Notes: a model not told the origin generated them from the sequence alone. Shown: positions 41,353 through 49,748, counted from the first letter of the stretch. The stretch is DNA of 64,000 nt from Nitrososphaerota archaeon (GCA_027887005.1 JAPCJI010000001.1:248001-312000); one strand, 5' to 3'. Numbers and translations are program-made.

Positions 41353-42135
41353 ATGAAACAAGCCAAGCGACGTATTTTCGCCTATCATTATGCTCCAGGT
41401 AAGAAGCTTTTCAACGTCGTCGTGACTCTAAAGGACGTTCCCGGCGCCCTGAGCAGTGTCTTGGAGCTCCTTAGCGACAGGGTGAATCTCATTGGAAGCG
41501 TGAGCTACGCGACTGGTGATGGCAGTGCGATCTGGAGTGGTTTTGCTCAATCTCTTTCTCAAAGAGAATCAACTGCCAATCTGAAACGTCTCCTAGGAAG
41601 GTCAAAGATGGTTAAGGAGTCATGGGTCGGACAAGGCCAACAAGGCTTCCTCGTCGACTCGTTTCACACTGGCATCGATATCGATAGCGAGTCCTTCATG
41701 CTATCACCAAGGAAGGGCACGTCGCAGATGTTCGAGATGCTGGTGAAGACATTCGGGACTGGAGGAGAAACAATACTCTTCAATGAAGGAGTGGAGATGG
41801 GTAGATTTACGGCGGAGTACTTCAGAAAGATCCTGGGTCCAGAGCTCGCCAAGAAGAACCCCTCGAAGTACGGTTCGGTATTCGGGGCTGAAGGGTGGGG
41901 TGCTGGTACTCTCTTAAAGAGTCGGACTGATGGGAAGGTCAGGATCAGAGTAGCAGAATGCTTCGAATGCTCAACCAAGAGCGATGTCAGGACGACCTGC
42001 ACCTTCAGGAGAGGTCACATCCAGGGCTTTACCTCGACGATCCTAGAACGCCCGATGACGAGCGTCGAGACTACCTGCCGGTTTAGGGGTGGGCCTTACT
42101 GTCAGTTCGAACTGAGCGACGCGAGGCCGAAATGA
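41353..42135 (+). CDS. ACT-like domain fused to a V4R ligand-binding domain
   Basis: The 260-residue protein has an N-terminal ACT-like fold (about 17-95: LFNVVVTLKDVPGALSSVLELL, quoted in part, then VNLIGSVSYATG). The C-terminal half (about 120-256) is a 4-vinyl-reductase/XylR-type V4R domain. It has the helix FNEGVEMGRFTAEYFRKI, the strand VRIRVAECFEC and the end motif CRFRGGPYCQFEL. V4R domains bind small hydrophobic or aromatic ligands and often hold cysteines, of which this one has four or more. There is no DNA-binding domain. It lies between two paralogous unknown genes, all on the same strand. Confidence 0.75.
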   Translation: MKQAKRRIFAYHYAPGKKLFNVVVTLKDVPGALSSVLELLSDRVNLIGSVSYATGDGSAIWSGFAQSLSQRESTANLKRLLGRSKMVKESWVGQGQQGFLVDSFHTGIDIDSESFMLSPRKGTSQMFEMLVKTFGTGGETILFNEGVEMGRFTAEYFRKILGPELAKKNPSKYGSVFGAEGWGAGTLLKSRTDGKVRIRVAECFECSTKSDVRTTCTFRRGHIQGFTSTILERPMTSVETTCRFRGGPYCQFELSDARPK

Positions 42136-42215
42136 GGCACTTCCTCACCGAGGGCGTTGAATTATCTCGTCGAACGAGATCTGATCGCCTGGAAGAAGAA
42201 TCAGGTGCCTATTAG

Positions 42216-42623
42216 ATGGTCTCAGCGATGGCTTCTGAGTCCGACCGTGTAGCCCGAGAAATCGTCCAATCACTGAATGAGCATGAGCCTGGCGCGCCAT
42301 TCGAAAGCCCCATCACTGTTGTGGGCAGGTCCGGGGTTCGCCATTCTTTCTCCTTTGGCTCCAAGACCAACGAAGGTGCGAACGTAGTCGGGGATATCAT
42401 CTTCTCATCGAGTCCAATTGACGAGACAAGGATCCTGTCTCTGTACATCAAGGTCTACGACGTGGGGGCGAAACGTGCCATTCTGTGTGCCCTGCCCTCC
42501 ATCACGCCAGAAGCAAGGAAACTCTCAGACCTCTACAGCATTGCCGTTGTCGAGAGCCCGGACGAGGGGGAACTCGCGGAAATGGTCTCAAAGACTGCCC
42601 AGAAGCACTTGAAATCGCATTAG
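42216..42623 (+). CDS. unknown protein, paralogue of 40759-41244
   Basis: A 135-residue protein matching the C-terminal two-thirds of the 40759 product block by block (VVGRSGVRHSFSFG, SSSPIDETRILSLYIKVYDV, AILCALPSITPEARKLSDLY). It differs in lacking that protein's N-terminal 40-odd residues (KFGGMPGIGTIML), having instead a short helix (ESDRVAREIVQSLNEHE). Together with the paralogue it flanks the ACT-V4R gene, suggesting a hetero-oligomer regulated by the sensor. The nuclease-like fold is a suspicion only. Confidence 0.65.
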   Translation: MVSAMASESDRVAREIVQSLNEHEPGAPFESPITVVGRSGVRHSFSFGSKTNEGANVVGDIIFSSSPIDETRILSLYIKVYDVGAKRAILCALPSITPEARKLSDLYSIAVVESPDEGELAEMVSKTAQKHLKSH

Positions 42624-42724
42624 CCGGACAGCTGGGCCCGACCTAGGGAAGGGCGAACCAGACTCAGCAAGATTGAAATACGAATCGGCCGCCGATTCGA
42701 CTTCTTGCAGGGTGCTTTGTTCCG

Positions 42725-43546
42725 TTGAACTGCGAATTCTGTGGGAAAGAGGAAGCCCTGCCGTTTGTTTGCAACTATTGCGGAAGCGCCATCTGTCCTG
42801 ACCACAGGCTACCTGAGGCGCACCAGTGCAAGGGAGACCTGTCTCAAAGGAGGACCATAGTCGCACCCCCGCAGACCACCTTCAGCTGGCAGGATTCAGC
42901 CACATCTCAGCCGCTTCCCCCGCCTCAGCGGACAGGGGTCTTCTCAGCGATAGAAGTCAGAGACATACTCATAGCTTGGCTCGCCCTCGGGGTCGCGTTC
43001 TCCCTCGCTCTTTCCGGAGTAGGACTCACATTCTTGTTCGGAGGCCAAGGTCTAGGACTTGGGGACATCATCGCCCTGTTCCCGATTGCCCTAGTCACCG
43101 TGGGGTCGGGTTTCGTACTCCACGAACTCAGCCACAAGTTCGTCGCCCAGAGGTACGGTTACTGGGCTGAATTCAGGATGTGGCTTCAGGGCCTCTACCT
43201 CGCGCTCATTACGTCCCTCTTCGGTGTTATCATCGCCGCGCCGGGCGCCACCTATATTTCTGGGATCAGTATCTCCCGCGTCCAAAACGGGTGGATCTCC
43301 CTGGCAGGGCCCCTGACCAACGTCGCCCTCGCCGCTGTTTTCCTTCCTGTCTTCTACTTTGGAGGGGGGACTTGGCAACTCCTCGGGTACCTCGGAGTGC
43401 GTATCAACATCCTCCTTGCAGCCTTCAATATGCTCCCCCTCGGCCCTCTGGACGGCGCTAAGGTCTTCAGGTGGAGTTTCGTGCTCTGGGTTCTAGTATT
43501 CGCCCCGCTTGCGGGCGCCTATGTCTACACCTCCTGGATTCTGTAA
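42725..43546 (+). CDS. AN1 zinc finger fused to an M50-type membrane metalloprotease
   Basis: A 273-residue protein. Residues 3-35 form an AN1 finger with all ligands in order (C3, C6, C16, C19, C24, H27, H33, C35). After a Pro-rich linker, five or six TM helices follow. One carries the zinc-protease motif H133-E-L-S-H137 (HExxH), and a later one N-M-L-P-L-G-P-L-D-G-A-K, supplying the third ligand Asp of site-2-protease relatives. It cleaves within or beside membranes. The TTG start places the finger at the exact N-terminus. AN1-M50 fusions occur in archaea, and the substrate is unknown. Confidence 0.88.
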   Translation: MNCEFCGKEEALPFVCNYCGSAICPDHRLPEAHQCKGDLSQRRTIVAPPQTTFSWQDSATSQPLPPPQRTGVFSAIEVRDILIAWLALGVAFSLALSGVGLTFLFGGQGLGLGDIIALFPIALVTVGSGFVLHELSHKFVAQRYGYWAEFRMWLQGLYLALITSLFGVIIAAPGATYISGISISRVQNGWISLAGPLTNVALAAVFLPVFYFGGGTWQLLGYLGVRINILLAAFNMLPLGPLDGAKVFRWSFVLWVLVFAPLAGAYVYTSWIL

Positions 43547-43561
43547 TATCGGTCCAGGAGA
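43547..43561 (+). repeat. left member of a short direct repeat flanking the transposase-like gene
   Basis: TATCGGTCCAGGAGA matches TATCGGTCCGGGCGA at 44207-44221 (13 of 15). The pair encloses the IS6-like gene, possibly a trace of insertion. Confidence 0.35.
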
Positions 43562-43649
43562 GAATTTGTCATATCAAACGACCCACTCTGTTAAGATAAT
43601 CCATCTCGGTCTGCTAAAGCATCGAGCGGGCCCTAACTTAACGGTCAAG

Positions 43650-44195
43650 ATGTCATCCCTCCAGCCGCTTGGACTTCTGATGGTACTCAAAGAGTGGGCT
43701 GTCTCCACCGGGGCCTTCCGCCGGAACCGCATGGACCCGGGGAAAAAGGTGCTCGCAGCGGCGCTGTGCAACGCAGGCTACTCCTACCGGGAGGTCGCGG
43801 GCATGGTCGGAGGGCTTTCATACATCGCCGCCAGGGACGCCTACTTGGCCTTGCTCACCAGTCTTCCCGAGGAGGCCAGGAAGTACCGCCGCGAAGTTGC
43901 GATCGACGGCGCGGACGTTACCGTAGGAGGGCGCGGATTCTATCTTTGGATTGCGAGGGACGTCGACAGCGGGGAGATAATGTCGTTCCACGGATCTTCG
44001 TCAGGCTCGGCGGAAGACTCCGCAAGATTCCTTGCGAGCGTCGGTGCTCAATGTGCCAACAGGCCCCTCGTCAGGCTCGGAGTGGGGCAGAACTTTCCTC
44101 GAGAACTTCTGAACTTGGATTTGTACTTCCAAATGGCACCCACTCAGTCTCTGATCGGAAGGCTGGGAAGGATATTCATGGGTTCAGGACAATAG
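43650..44195 (+). CDS. IS6-like DDE transposase homologue with lost catalytic residues
   Basis: The ATG at 43650 gives 181 residues. An N-terminal helical DNA-binding region (about 1-75; KKVLAAALCNAGYSYREVAGMVG) precedes an RNase-H-like core, EVAIDGADVTVGGRGFYLW, then ARDVDSGEIMSFHGSSSGSAEDSARFL. In IS6-type enzymes the first Asp lies in a D-E-T segment (here DGA) and the second in V-D-G-G (here R-L-G-V-G). The second Asp is absent and the third region is cut short (LIGRLGRIF). It is therefore inactive or domesticated, not a mobile transposase. A short direct repeat flanks the gene. Confidence 0.6.
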   Translation: MSSLQPLGLLMVLKEWAVSTGAFRRNRMDPGKKVLAAALCNAGYSYREVAGMVGGLSYIAARDAYLALLTSLPEEARKYRREVAIDGADVTVGGRGFYLWIARDVDSGEIMSFHGSSSGSAEDSARFLASVGAQCANRPLVRLGVGQNFPRELLNLDLYFQMAPTQSLIGRLGRIFMGSGQ

Positions 44196-44206
44196 GGTCT
44201 ACTTGC

Positions 44207-44221
44207 TATCGGTCCGGGCGA
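44207..44221 (+). repeat. right member of the short direct repeat
   Basis: TATCGGTCCGGGCGA; see 43547-43561. Confidence 0.35.
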
Positions 44222-44447
44222 CACCCTAGTCTTCATGCCCCGCGACATACTTGTTTGCGAATCCGACTCGGGCCCTGTACCAAGTTCCTCTAGAAAGGGG
44301 CCACGCTCTCAGTCTCCGGGCAGTACCGACGTTGATATCAAACTCGATACTCTCCTCAGAGAGCCCAACATTCAATTTCAATGTGTTCAGAAGAGGAGCG
44401 TACTACACACAAAATGGGCACGAGGGCGGGGCTCTTTACTATCTCTT

Positions 44448-45593
44448 TCAATTCATGTTAGAGAACCCGAGGAGCGCGCTCGCTTCCTCTGCCCGGGGGC
44501 CAAGGGTCCTGATTCTATTTTTGACGAAGTCAAGGGTCAACGTCTCATCGACCAAGGTCGAATTCCCGTAAAGAGCGTTGATTAGGGACCGGAACCTGGG
44601 AATCATCACCTTGACTACTGCGCTCAGGAGGTCGAAGCAATTCAACTCCTGAAGGACGTCGGTTGCCCCTAGACGAACCTTCGAAATCGAAACCTTCCTC
44701 TGCTTCATCTCGATCATTAGGGCAAGGATGCTTTCCATGGCAGCCTCCACTGGTTTCGTCTTCAGGTGTTTGCGGAGCGTCTCCATCTCGCTGACTTCGA
44801 CGGTCCCTTGGGCGTTCGTATAGGTTATGGTCACATACTTTCGCTCATTTAACCAAGAGTGAATCAGGTTGAGTTTCTTCCCTTCCCCGCCATCAAGATC
44901 CACGACCAGCGAAGTGTCTGAAAGCTCAACCCGCTTGATGATGTATTGGTCCACCCTCTCAAAGACAGGTGCCGACTTCCTCTTCACCAGCGACTTCGCA
45001 AATCCAATCGGTATTCGGAGTTCCTTCTTTAGGAGCCCAAACCCAACTGGTTTCGCAAGAATCTCCTCAGCTTGTGCGTCAAGTGAGAACTGATACTCGA
45101 TTCCGCCTTCGCACTTTTCCATTAGGCTCGCCTCGTACTCCTTGTCAACGAGCCGCAAGGTCAACAGGGTTTCGGTGACTGGCAAAGGGGAAGAAGCGAA
45201 ATACGCTTCGAGGCTCCTGATTGCCTTCGTCCGCTCAGTGACTAGGTGAGAGTTGAACTCCTCTTCGTCCGCTTCCACTTCAGCCTTTACCCTGGCCTTC
45301 GCGTTCACGATAGCACCATCAAGCGCGCTCATTACTTGGGCTGACATTAGCTCTGTGTACTTGCTCGGTATCTCGACCTTAAGCTGTTCAAGGACCCTGC
45401 TCACTTCAATCCTAAATTCATCGACCTTCGCTCCCTGGCTATCGCCTGCGAGTCTGGCGGTTGCCGCCCTCTGTTTGAGTGCCTCGGCGGTGCTGGCAAA
45501 CCTGACGGCATCGAAGAGGTTGGTCAGAAACTGCTTGAACGAAGCCAAGTCGATGTATCGGGCCGAGGAGGGTTTCTGGGCGACATTATACAT
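44448..45593 (-). CDS. unknown 381-aa protein downstream of cdvA
   Basis: A soluble, mostly helical protein. The N-terminal half contains long charged helices (LKQRAATARLAGDSQGAKVD, then VKAEVEADEEEFNSHLVTERTKAIRSLEAYF). The middle has strands (VDQYIIKRVELSDTSLVVDLDGGEGKKLN). The C-terminus has helices with LALMIEMKQRKVSISKVRLG. No nucleotide-binding or metal motif is seen. It is 103 bp downstream of the CdvA-like gene on the same strand and may be co-transcribed, so a link to cell division or membrane remodelling is possible but unproven. I do not recognise the family. Confidence 0.6.
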   Translation of the reverse strand: MYNVAQKPSSARYIDLASFKQFLTNLFDAVRFASTAEALKQRAATARLAGDSQGAKVDEFRIEVSRVLEQLKVEIPSKYTELMSAQVMSALDGAIVNAKARVKAEVEADEEEFNSHLVTERTKAIRSLEAYFASSPLPVTETLLTLRLVDKEYEASLMEKCEGGIEYQFSLDAQAEEILAKPVGFGLLKKELRIPIGFAKSLVKRKSAPVFERVDQYIIKRVELSDTSLVVDLDGGEGKKLNLIHSWLNERKYVTITYTNAQGTVEVSEMETLRKHLKTKPVEAAMESILALMIEMKQRKVSISKVRLGATDVLQELNCFDLLSAVVKVMIPRFRSLINALYGNSTLVDETLTLDFVKNRIRTLGPRAEEASALLGFSNMN

Positions 45594-45696
45594 CGGGTCT
45601 CACCAAGGGTCTCCCCCAGCGGAAGTTTGAGCGCGCTTATGGACCCTCATAGGCATCTTTGGGTCGCCCATCCCCGATGCCATCACACAGGTGAAT

Positions 45697-46356
45697 TCAG
45701 GAGCCGGTCGCCTTAATCGTCGCCTTGATGCTAACCGGAGCGCTCTCGGGTCCCATCACGTCTCGACCAATCAGTTCTGAGATCGAATCCAGCACCCTGT
45801 TGAGCTCTTCTTTCTCGCGTGCATCTCTCGCGGTCATCGAGTTCGACATCTCCATCATGGCTTTGTACCCTGCTTCGTCGATCTCCCCCGAGCGTGAGTA
45901 GACTTTGATGTTGACAAGGAACTCCTCCAACACCTCTTCTTGCTGTTCGAGCTCCTTGACTCTCTGGGTGATCTTCTTGCCAAACTCACTGAAGGATATC
46001 TGAATCTTATCAAATTGTTCCTCGTACTGCTGGTACATCCTGTCATGCGTCACCTTACTTATTTCGCCCTCCTTCCTGAGATCAGTCAGTGCCTGCAGTC
46101 TTTTCTTGACCATCTCCTGCTCTCTTGAGAGCACCTCGCTTTCAATCTTCCAGGCCGGCACGACAACAAAACCATCTTTGTCAGTGAGCAGGCGAGAAGA
46201 GGGGTACTCCGCGAATTTACCCTTTCCCTCATCCACGCCTATGGATTTCACCTCACCCGAAGTGTCAATCGAGAAGCCGATCGCGAGTCCTGCATTTCTG
46301 CCGTACAGGTCCTTAACTGGCTTGCCCACCAAGGGTGTTATTGAGTCAGGTTTCAT
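45697..46356 (-). CDS. cdvA: CdvA-like cell-division protein (PRC barrel plus coiled coil)
   Basis: The 219-residue protein has an N-terminal PRC-type beta barrel (about 8-70: LVGKPVKDLYGRNAGLAIGF and FAEYPSSRLLTDKDGFVVVP). A continuous charged coiled coil follows (about 75-200: VLSREQEMVKKRLQALTDLRK, quoted in part, to NRVLDSISELIG), then a short tail (SAPVSIKATIKATG). This order and length match CdvA of Sulfolobales and Thaumarchaeota, which coats DNA and membrane at midcell and recruits the ESCRT-III protein CdvB through its C-terminal tail. CdvB and CdvC are not in the window, consistent with their being unlinked in some thaumarchaea. Confidence 0.75.
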   Translation of the reverse strand: MKPDSITPLVGKPVKDLYGRNAGLAIGFSIDTSGEVKSIGVDEGKGKFAEYPSSRLLTDKDGFVVVPAWKIESEVLSREQEMVKKRLQALTDLRKEGEISKVTHDRMYQQYEEQFDKIQISFSEFGKKITQRVKELEQQEEVLEEFLVNIKVYSRSGEIDEAGYKAMMEMSNSMTARDAREKEELNRVLDSISELIGRDVMGPESAPVSIKATIKATGS

Positions 46357-47441
46357 GTAACCTTCAGTTCATGATACGAGTATTATCGCGAGGAGTGAAT
46401 TTCCCTTCTTAATGTTGTCAATTGACATACAAGCTTAGCTGGGCAGTCGTGCCAGACATGGTCTCGTGACCGCTGGACCTGCTGACCAATTGGCACCACC
46501 TGCACGTAACCCCAAACATGCTGCGAAAGCCTCTTGCTTGCGTGGAAGTGGGCACTAGGCGTCCAGCTCCATAATCAGCCGATAAAGGACGGTCCCGGTC
46601 ATGATGGTGGTCATCCTCCTTGCTTTCACGGTTAGCAACGCGCTTTCCCGAGCTCCAACGCATGTCACGAAGGAACTCGCGCTGAATGGGGCGGTGATGT
46701 GTCTCGCCCAATCCTTCAACGCATCCATTCGAGGGGACCGGACATGATAACAATCCAGATACTCATTCCACAGGAGCCTCGGGTCAGGGTGCATGTGCTC
46801 GAGGTATCACCAAGTGGCGTTGCTATCAGAGCTATCCGCAACGAGGTAAGACCAAAAGAAGAACCTAGTTCAGCTCAAGCACTCGCGCGCCAAGGACTCG
46901 CGGCTAACGCTCGAGGATCTCCGAAATCCAAACCCGAGGGTATGTTGCCTGCTGTCGGAAATCGTCCACGACGGACCATAATGCAGTGAGGAACCAGGGG
47001 GTTCAGGGTCAACAAAGGGTCAATCGAAGAGGATATTTGACCGTGGTCTAATCGACGGGGGCTTTTCCCTAGACGCCTTTGATGAGTTCCCTCCTAGGGT
47101 CACCTCCTGACTCGGAAAATCTGTCACTTCGAATTAGGGTGCTTCTTTGGTCCCAGGTGCCGTTCTGTTACCCTTTGGGGACACTATAGGTGGAGAAAGC
47201 TTGTTTCGTGGCACTATCCTCAAGGGGAACTAGATGCAAATGGGCGAAAGCGGCCCGGAGTGGCGGAAACGAATTTCTCGAGATTCCAGGAAAGAGGGAC
47301 CCGCCTCTTGTCGAGTGCGGGTCCCCGACTGAATCCAGGCATCTGTGATTTGGTAAATTGCTAACGTTGACCCCTCATTGGTTAGGTCAAATGGAAAGCT
47401 TATCTAGGCTTCACGTCTTACTTCATCTTAAGGTAGCGATT
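46357..47441. other. about 1.1-kb gene-poor region
   Basis: Only one weak candidate frame (46555-46794, reverse) is listed. A forward frame from 46744 (ITIQILIPQEPRVRVHVLEV, then low-complexity Arg/Pro/Ser) might be a remnant. From about 46990 to 47390 I see no coding signal, repeat or RNA. GCTTATCT at about 47398 may be the promoter of the anchored protein at 47442. Confidence 0.4.
46555..46794 (-). CDS. weak candidate small protein, 57-79 aa
   Basis: Frame of 79 residues, or 57 from the internal ATG near 46728. The end reads SALLTVKARRMTTIMTGTVLYRLIMEL, a strand followed by an amphipathic helix, like the end of Pcc1/CTAG-type KEOPS subunits (strand, then a helix starting A-x-x-x-x-x-L). 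The beginning lacks the rest of that domain. I list it only because the helix pattern is good and nothing else explains the region. Confidence 0.25.
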   Translation of the reverse strand: MHPDPRLLWNEYLDCYHVRSPRMDALKDWARHITAPFSASSFVTCVGARESALLTVKARRMTTIMTGTVLYRLIMELDA

Positions 47442-48368
47442 TTGCAGGTTAATCGAAGGGCCATCAGCTCGATATTGGTAGTATTAGTTGTCGTGATTCT
47501 TGTCGGCGGAGGTGCGGTTGCATACTACGTGGTATCGACAAAGCCAGCGAGTACTGGCTCGGCAACGTCAACAACAGGGACGTCCACAACGTCGGCCAGC
47601 ACAAGCGCCGCTGCTACCACCTCTACCACTGGAACGACTGCCTCAGCGAGTTCTTCTGCGGTCACGACTACGACGCCTTCAGGAACAACTACCGCTACTA
47701 TCAGTGAGAGTTCCGCCACTAGCACTTTGACCTGCCAAACGACTACCACTACAACCTCAGCTACGGATCACACGCCTCAATACATCATGCTAGTTCAGCA
47801 ATTCAAGGCGATCCAATTCAAGGCCGCTGGGGTAACAAACGGAACTCAACACTTTAACGAAACGTTCGGCTACCATGTAACTTCTAACTCTGGAGGAATA
47901 ATCAACATGACAATTACGTCGGTCTCTGGGACTCAAGGCACTTCAATTGTGGCTCTGGTGGACTCGAACAACAACACGGTCCTGTCTGTCTCATTCTCAG
48001 GGTTCAAAGTAACCGGGAGTCAAGCGAAGACGGAGTTCGATAGTTTCATGGCCTTGTTCGGGTTAGAAGGGTACTACGGAGGGCAGGTTGGTGTGTTGAC
48101 AGACTCATCATACTTCCATTCCACGGGTACGTCGTCGTTCACAAACGGGACTTCGTTCCAAGTCACCAACTACGAGGCGAATACTCTTCCGCAGATGGTT
48201 AACTCGTGCGGGTTTGGTTTCAATCTCACTGCCTACACTCTCTCGGTCGGGACTCCCCCTAACACATCACTTCAATTCATTACATTCCTGCACATTGCAG
48301 GGACAAATCTATCGAACCAGAGCACCGAGGACTACACTTTCCAGCTGGTCTCGATGACCGTCGCCTAG
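47442..48368 (+). CDS. Ser/Thr-stalked membrane-anchored protein (paralogue of 21566-22525)
   Basis: Started at the TTG at 47442 the protein has 308 residues: basic start (QVNRRAISS), TM anchor (about 8-30), Ser/Thr/Ala stalk (about 32-100) ending LTCQTTTTT, and an outer beta domain (about 105-305). The domain shares with the 21.6-kb protein the stalk-end cysteine, a VTNY strand and the following second cysteine (VTNYEANTLPQMVNSC), predicting a conserved disulfide. Upstream codons to 47358 are open but precede the likely promoter. Surface exposure is likely. The function is unknown. Confidence 0.65.
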   Translation: MQVNRRAISSILVVLVVVILVGGGAVAYYVVSTKPASTGSATSTTGTSTTSASTSAAATTSTTGTTASASSSAVTTTTPSGTTTATISESSATSTLTCQTTTTTTSATDHTPQYIMLVQQFKAIQFKAAGVTNGTQHFNETFGYHVTSNSGGIINMTITSVSGTQGTSIVALVDSNNNTVLSVSFSGFKVTGSQAKTEFDSFMALFGLEGYYGGQVGVLTDSSYFHSTGTSSFTNGTSFQVTNYEANTLPQMVNSCGFGFNLTAYTLSVGTPPNTSLQFITFLHIAGTNLSNQSTEDYTFQLVSMTVA

Positions 48369-48444
48369 GTTCCTCTTTCCGCGAGTGAAGCTCAGGACTT
48401 CGATTTTACGTAGCCCTTGTGGCCTATCACCAATCGCGACAAAC

Positions 48445-48452
48445 GATTTTAT
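48445..48452 (+). promoter_or_regulatory. TATA-like box for the 48484 gene
   Basis: GATTTTAT is centred about 35 nt before the TTG at 48484. Confidence 0.35.
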
Positions 48453-48483
48453 CGTCACTCCCGGCGTGCTACGGCCGTAGACT

Positions 48484-48906
48484 TTGGCAAAAAGCATCAA
48501 ACTCTACTGGAACGAAAGGACTCTGAACAGCGGGGACGCCCTAGGCCTCCTCTTTGGGGACAGGAAGGAGACTTTGAAGGCGGCGAAACTTGTCATCTCA
48601 AGGATGAAGGAAGCGAACACCCTCTCGATGACCAAGAGGGAGCTCCGGTTCTTCGCGAAGGAACTGCAGACCGGAAAGCTGGGGGTGAAGTACAGCTATC
48701 ACAACTTCTACACGAAGCTGCTCAGGAAGCTGCTCGACCTGGGTTTCGTCGAAAAGGACGTCCTGATCTGGGACCAGAAGAGACGTAAGACGGTCGCGGT
48801 GTATCAGCTGAAGATCCAGTCCATCCCCGAAAGAGCTCCCTCAGGGGGTTTCGTCCGGCATGCCTGGCAGGTGGCCAAGGGGTGGAACGACCTCGTCCAG
48901 AGCTGA
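48484..48906 (+). CDS. winged-helix-like DNA-binding protein, 140 aa
   Basis: A basic 140-residue protein from a TTG start. After a short start (SIKLYWNERTLNSGDALG) come helices KETLKAAKLVISRMKEAN and MTKRELRFFAKELQTGKLG. A likely recognition helix follows (YSYHNFYTKLLRKLLDLGF), then a beta wing (EKDVLIWDQKRRKTVAVYQLK), the signature of a winged helix at about 40-112. The C-terminus (GFVRHAWQVAKGWNDLV) is helical. It is a probable transcription factor. Together with the next gene it begins the GC-rich dense half of the window. Confidence 0.7.
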   Translation: MAKSIKLYWNERTLNSGDALGLLFGDRKETLKAAKLVISRMKEANTLSMTKRELRFFAKELQTGKLGVKYSYHNFYTKLLRKLLDLGFVEKDVLIWDQKRRKTVAVYQLKIQSIPERAPSGGFVRHAWQVAKGWNDLVQS

Positions 48907-48984
48907 AAGCAGCGAAGGCGAGGGTTCCAGTATTCGCATCGATGTTGATATCAACAATGATAGTGGAAAAGCAGGTCGCTTCCC

Positions 48985-49374
48985 GTGATTGATGTGGACT
49001 GCAGCGAGCTGACAACGGACGAACAGCTCGCGCTGGCATCTGAGATAAGCGACGCCCTGGAGGGAAGGTGGGTCGCCCTAGTCAGAGACCAGAAGATAGT
49101 GCTCGGACAGGTGACGGGAGGGGAGCTTGACAAAGGGGTCGTGCAGTCGGTGGTCGAGGACTTTGTAAGTCGGCGTAAGGGGCACGAATGGTACTCGTTG
49201 GAGAGGAAGGGAGACACGCTCTTCGTCCACGGAGCGGACCCCATCCCCGCGATGGAGAAGAGGCCGAAGCCGGGACTCCCTCCGAACGTGCTGCAGTGTC
49301 CATTCTGTCCGTTCGTGACTCCGTACCAGGAGGCCTTGGTAGTCCACACCAGGGCACATGGTTTCGTGGCATGA
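48985..49374 (+). CDS. hypothetical protein with C-terminal C2H2 finger
   Basis: A 129-residue protein from a GTG start. Residues 1-85 form an alpha-beta domain (TTDEQLALASEISDALEGRW, VALVRDQKIVLGQVTG, VVQSVVEDFVSRRKGHEWYS). The C-terminus is a classical C2H2 finger with C105-x2-C108-x12-H121-x3-H125 (CPFCPFVTPYQEALVVHTRAH, quoted in part). Single C2H2 fingers at the C-terminus are frequent in archaeal small proteins and can bind DNA or protein. The N-terminal domain is not recognised. Confidence 0.65.
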   Translation: MIDVDCSELTTDEQLALASEISDALEGRWVALVRDQKIVLGQVTGGELDKGVVQSVVEDFVSRRKGHEWYSLERKGDTLFVHGADPIPAMEKRPKPGLPPNVLQCPFCPFVTPYQEALVVHTRAHGFVA

Positions 49375-49394
49375 CTGAGAGGGGTTTCCCCTGG

Positions 49395-49748
49395 CTAGTA
49401 GTTCTGGAAGCTGCGGATCCTGAACGCGCCTATCACGAGGGCGATCCCCGCGATCACCAGCAGAACGGGGAGGAACGGGACTTGATAGCCGAAGAAGACA
49501 ATCGGCGCGTATATCACGGTCAGGAGGGCGCCAAGTCCGATGGTGAGGGGGCTAAGCTTCAGGCGCGATAGGGTGCGGATGAGATTGAGGAGGAGCAGCA
49601 GCAGGCCGACCCCAAGGGCAAAGCGGGCGTCGCTGATGGCCTCGGTGATGCGCAGGATGTTGCCGCCAAAGTAGACCCCCCAGACTGTGCCGAGCCATAT
49701 GAGGACGATGCCCCAGAAGATGTTGTTCAGCGTCTCGTTGTGGACCAA
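49395..49748 (-). CDS. small four-TM membrane protein (LiaF/DUF5668-like)
   Basis: A 117-residue protein with four hydrophobic helices in two pairs: NIFWGIVLIWLGTVWGVYF, then ALGVGLLLLLLNLIRT, LTIGLGALLTVIYAP and LPVLLVIAGIALVIGAFRI. The W-G-I/L-V/I-L-I-x-L-G pattern at the start matches LiaF N-terminal-type modules, also present after the zinc ribbon in the 31176 gene. It lacks an output domain. Envelope-stress membership is only suggested by family resemblance. Confidence 0.6.
   Translation of the reverse strand: MVHNETLNNIFWGIVLIWLGTVWGVYFGGNILRITEAISDARFALGVGLLLLLLNLIRTLSRLKLSPLTIGLGALLTVIYAPIVFFGYQVPFLPVLLVIAGIALVIGAFRIRSFQNY

Noticed and set aside
43509-43649. 47-codon N-terminal extension of the IS6-like gene
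   Set aside because: The extension overlaps the end of the protease gene and lacks fold features. The ATG at 43650 begins the helical domain.
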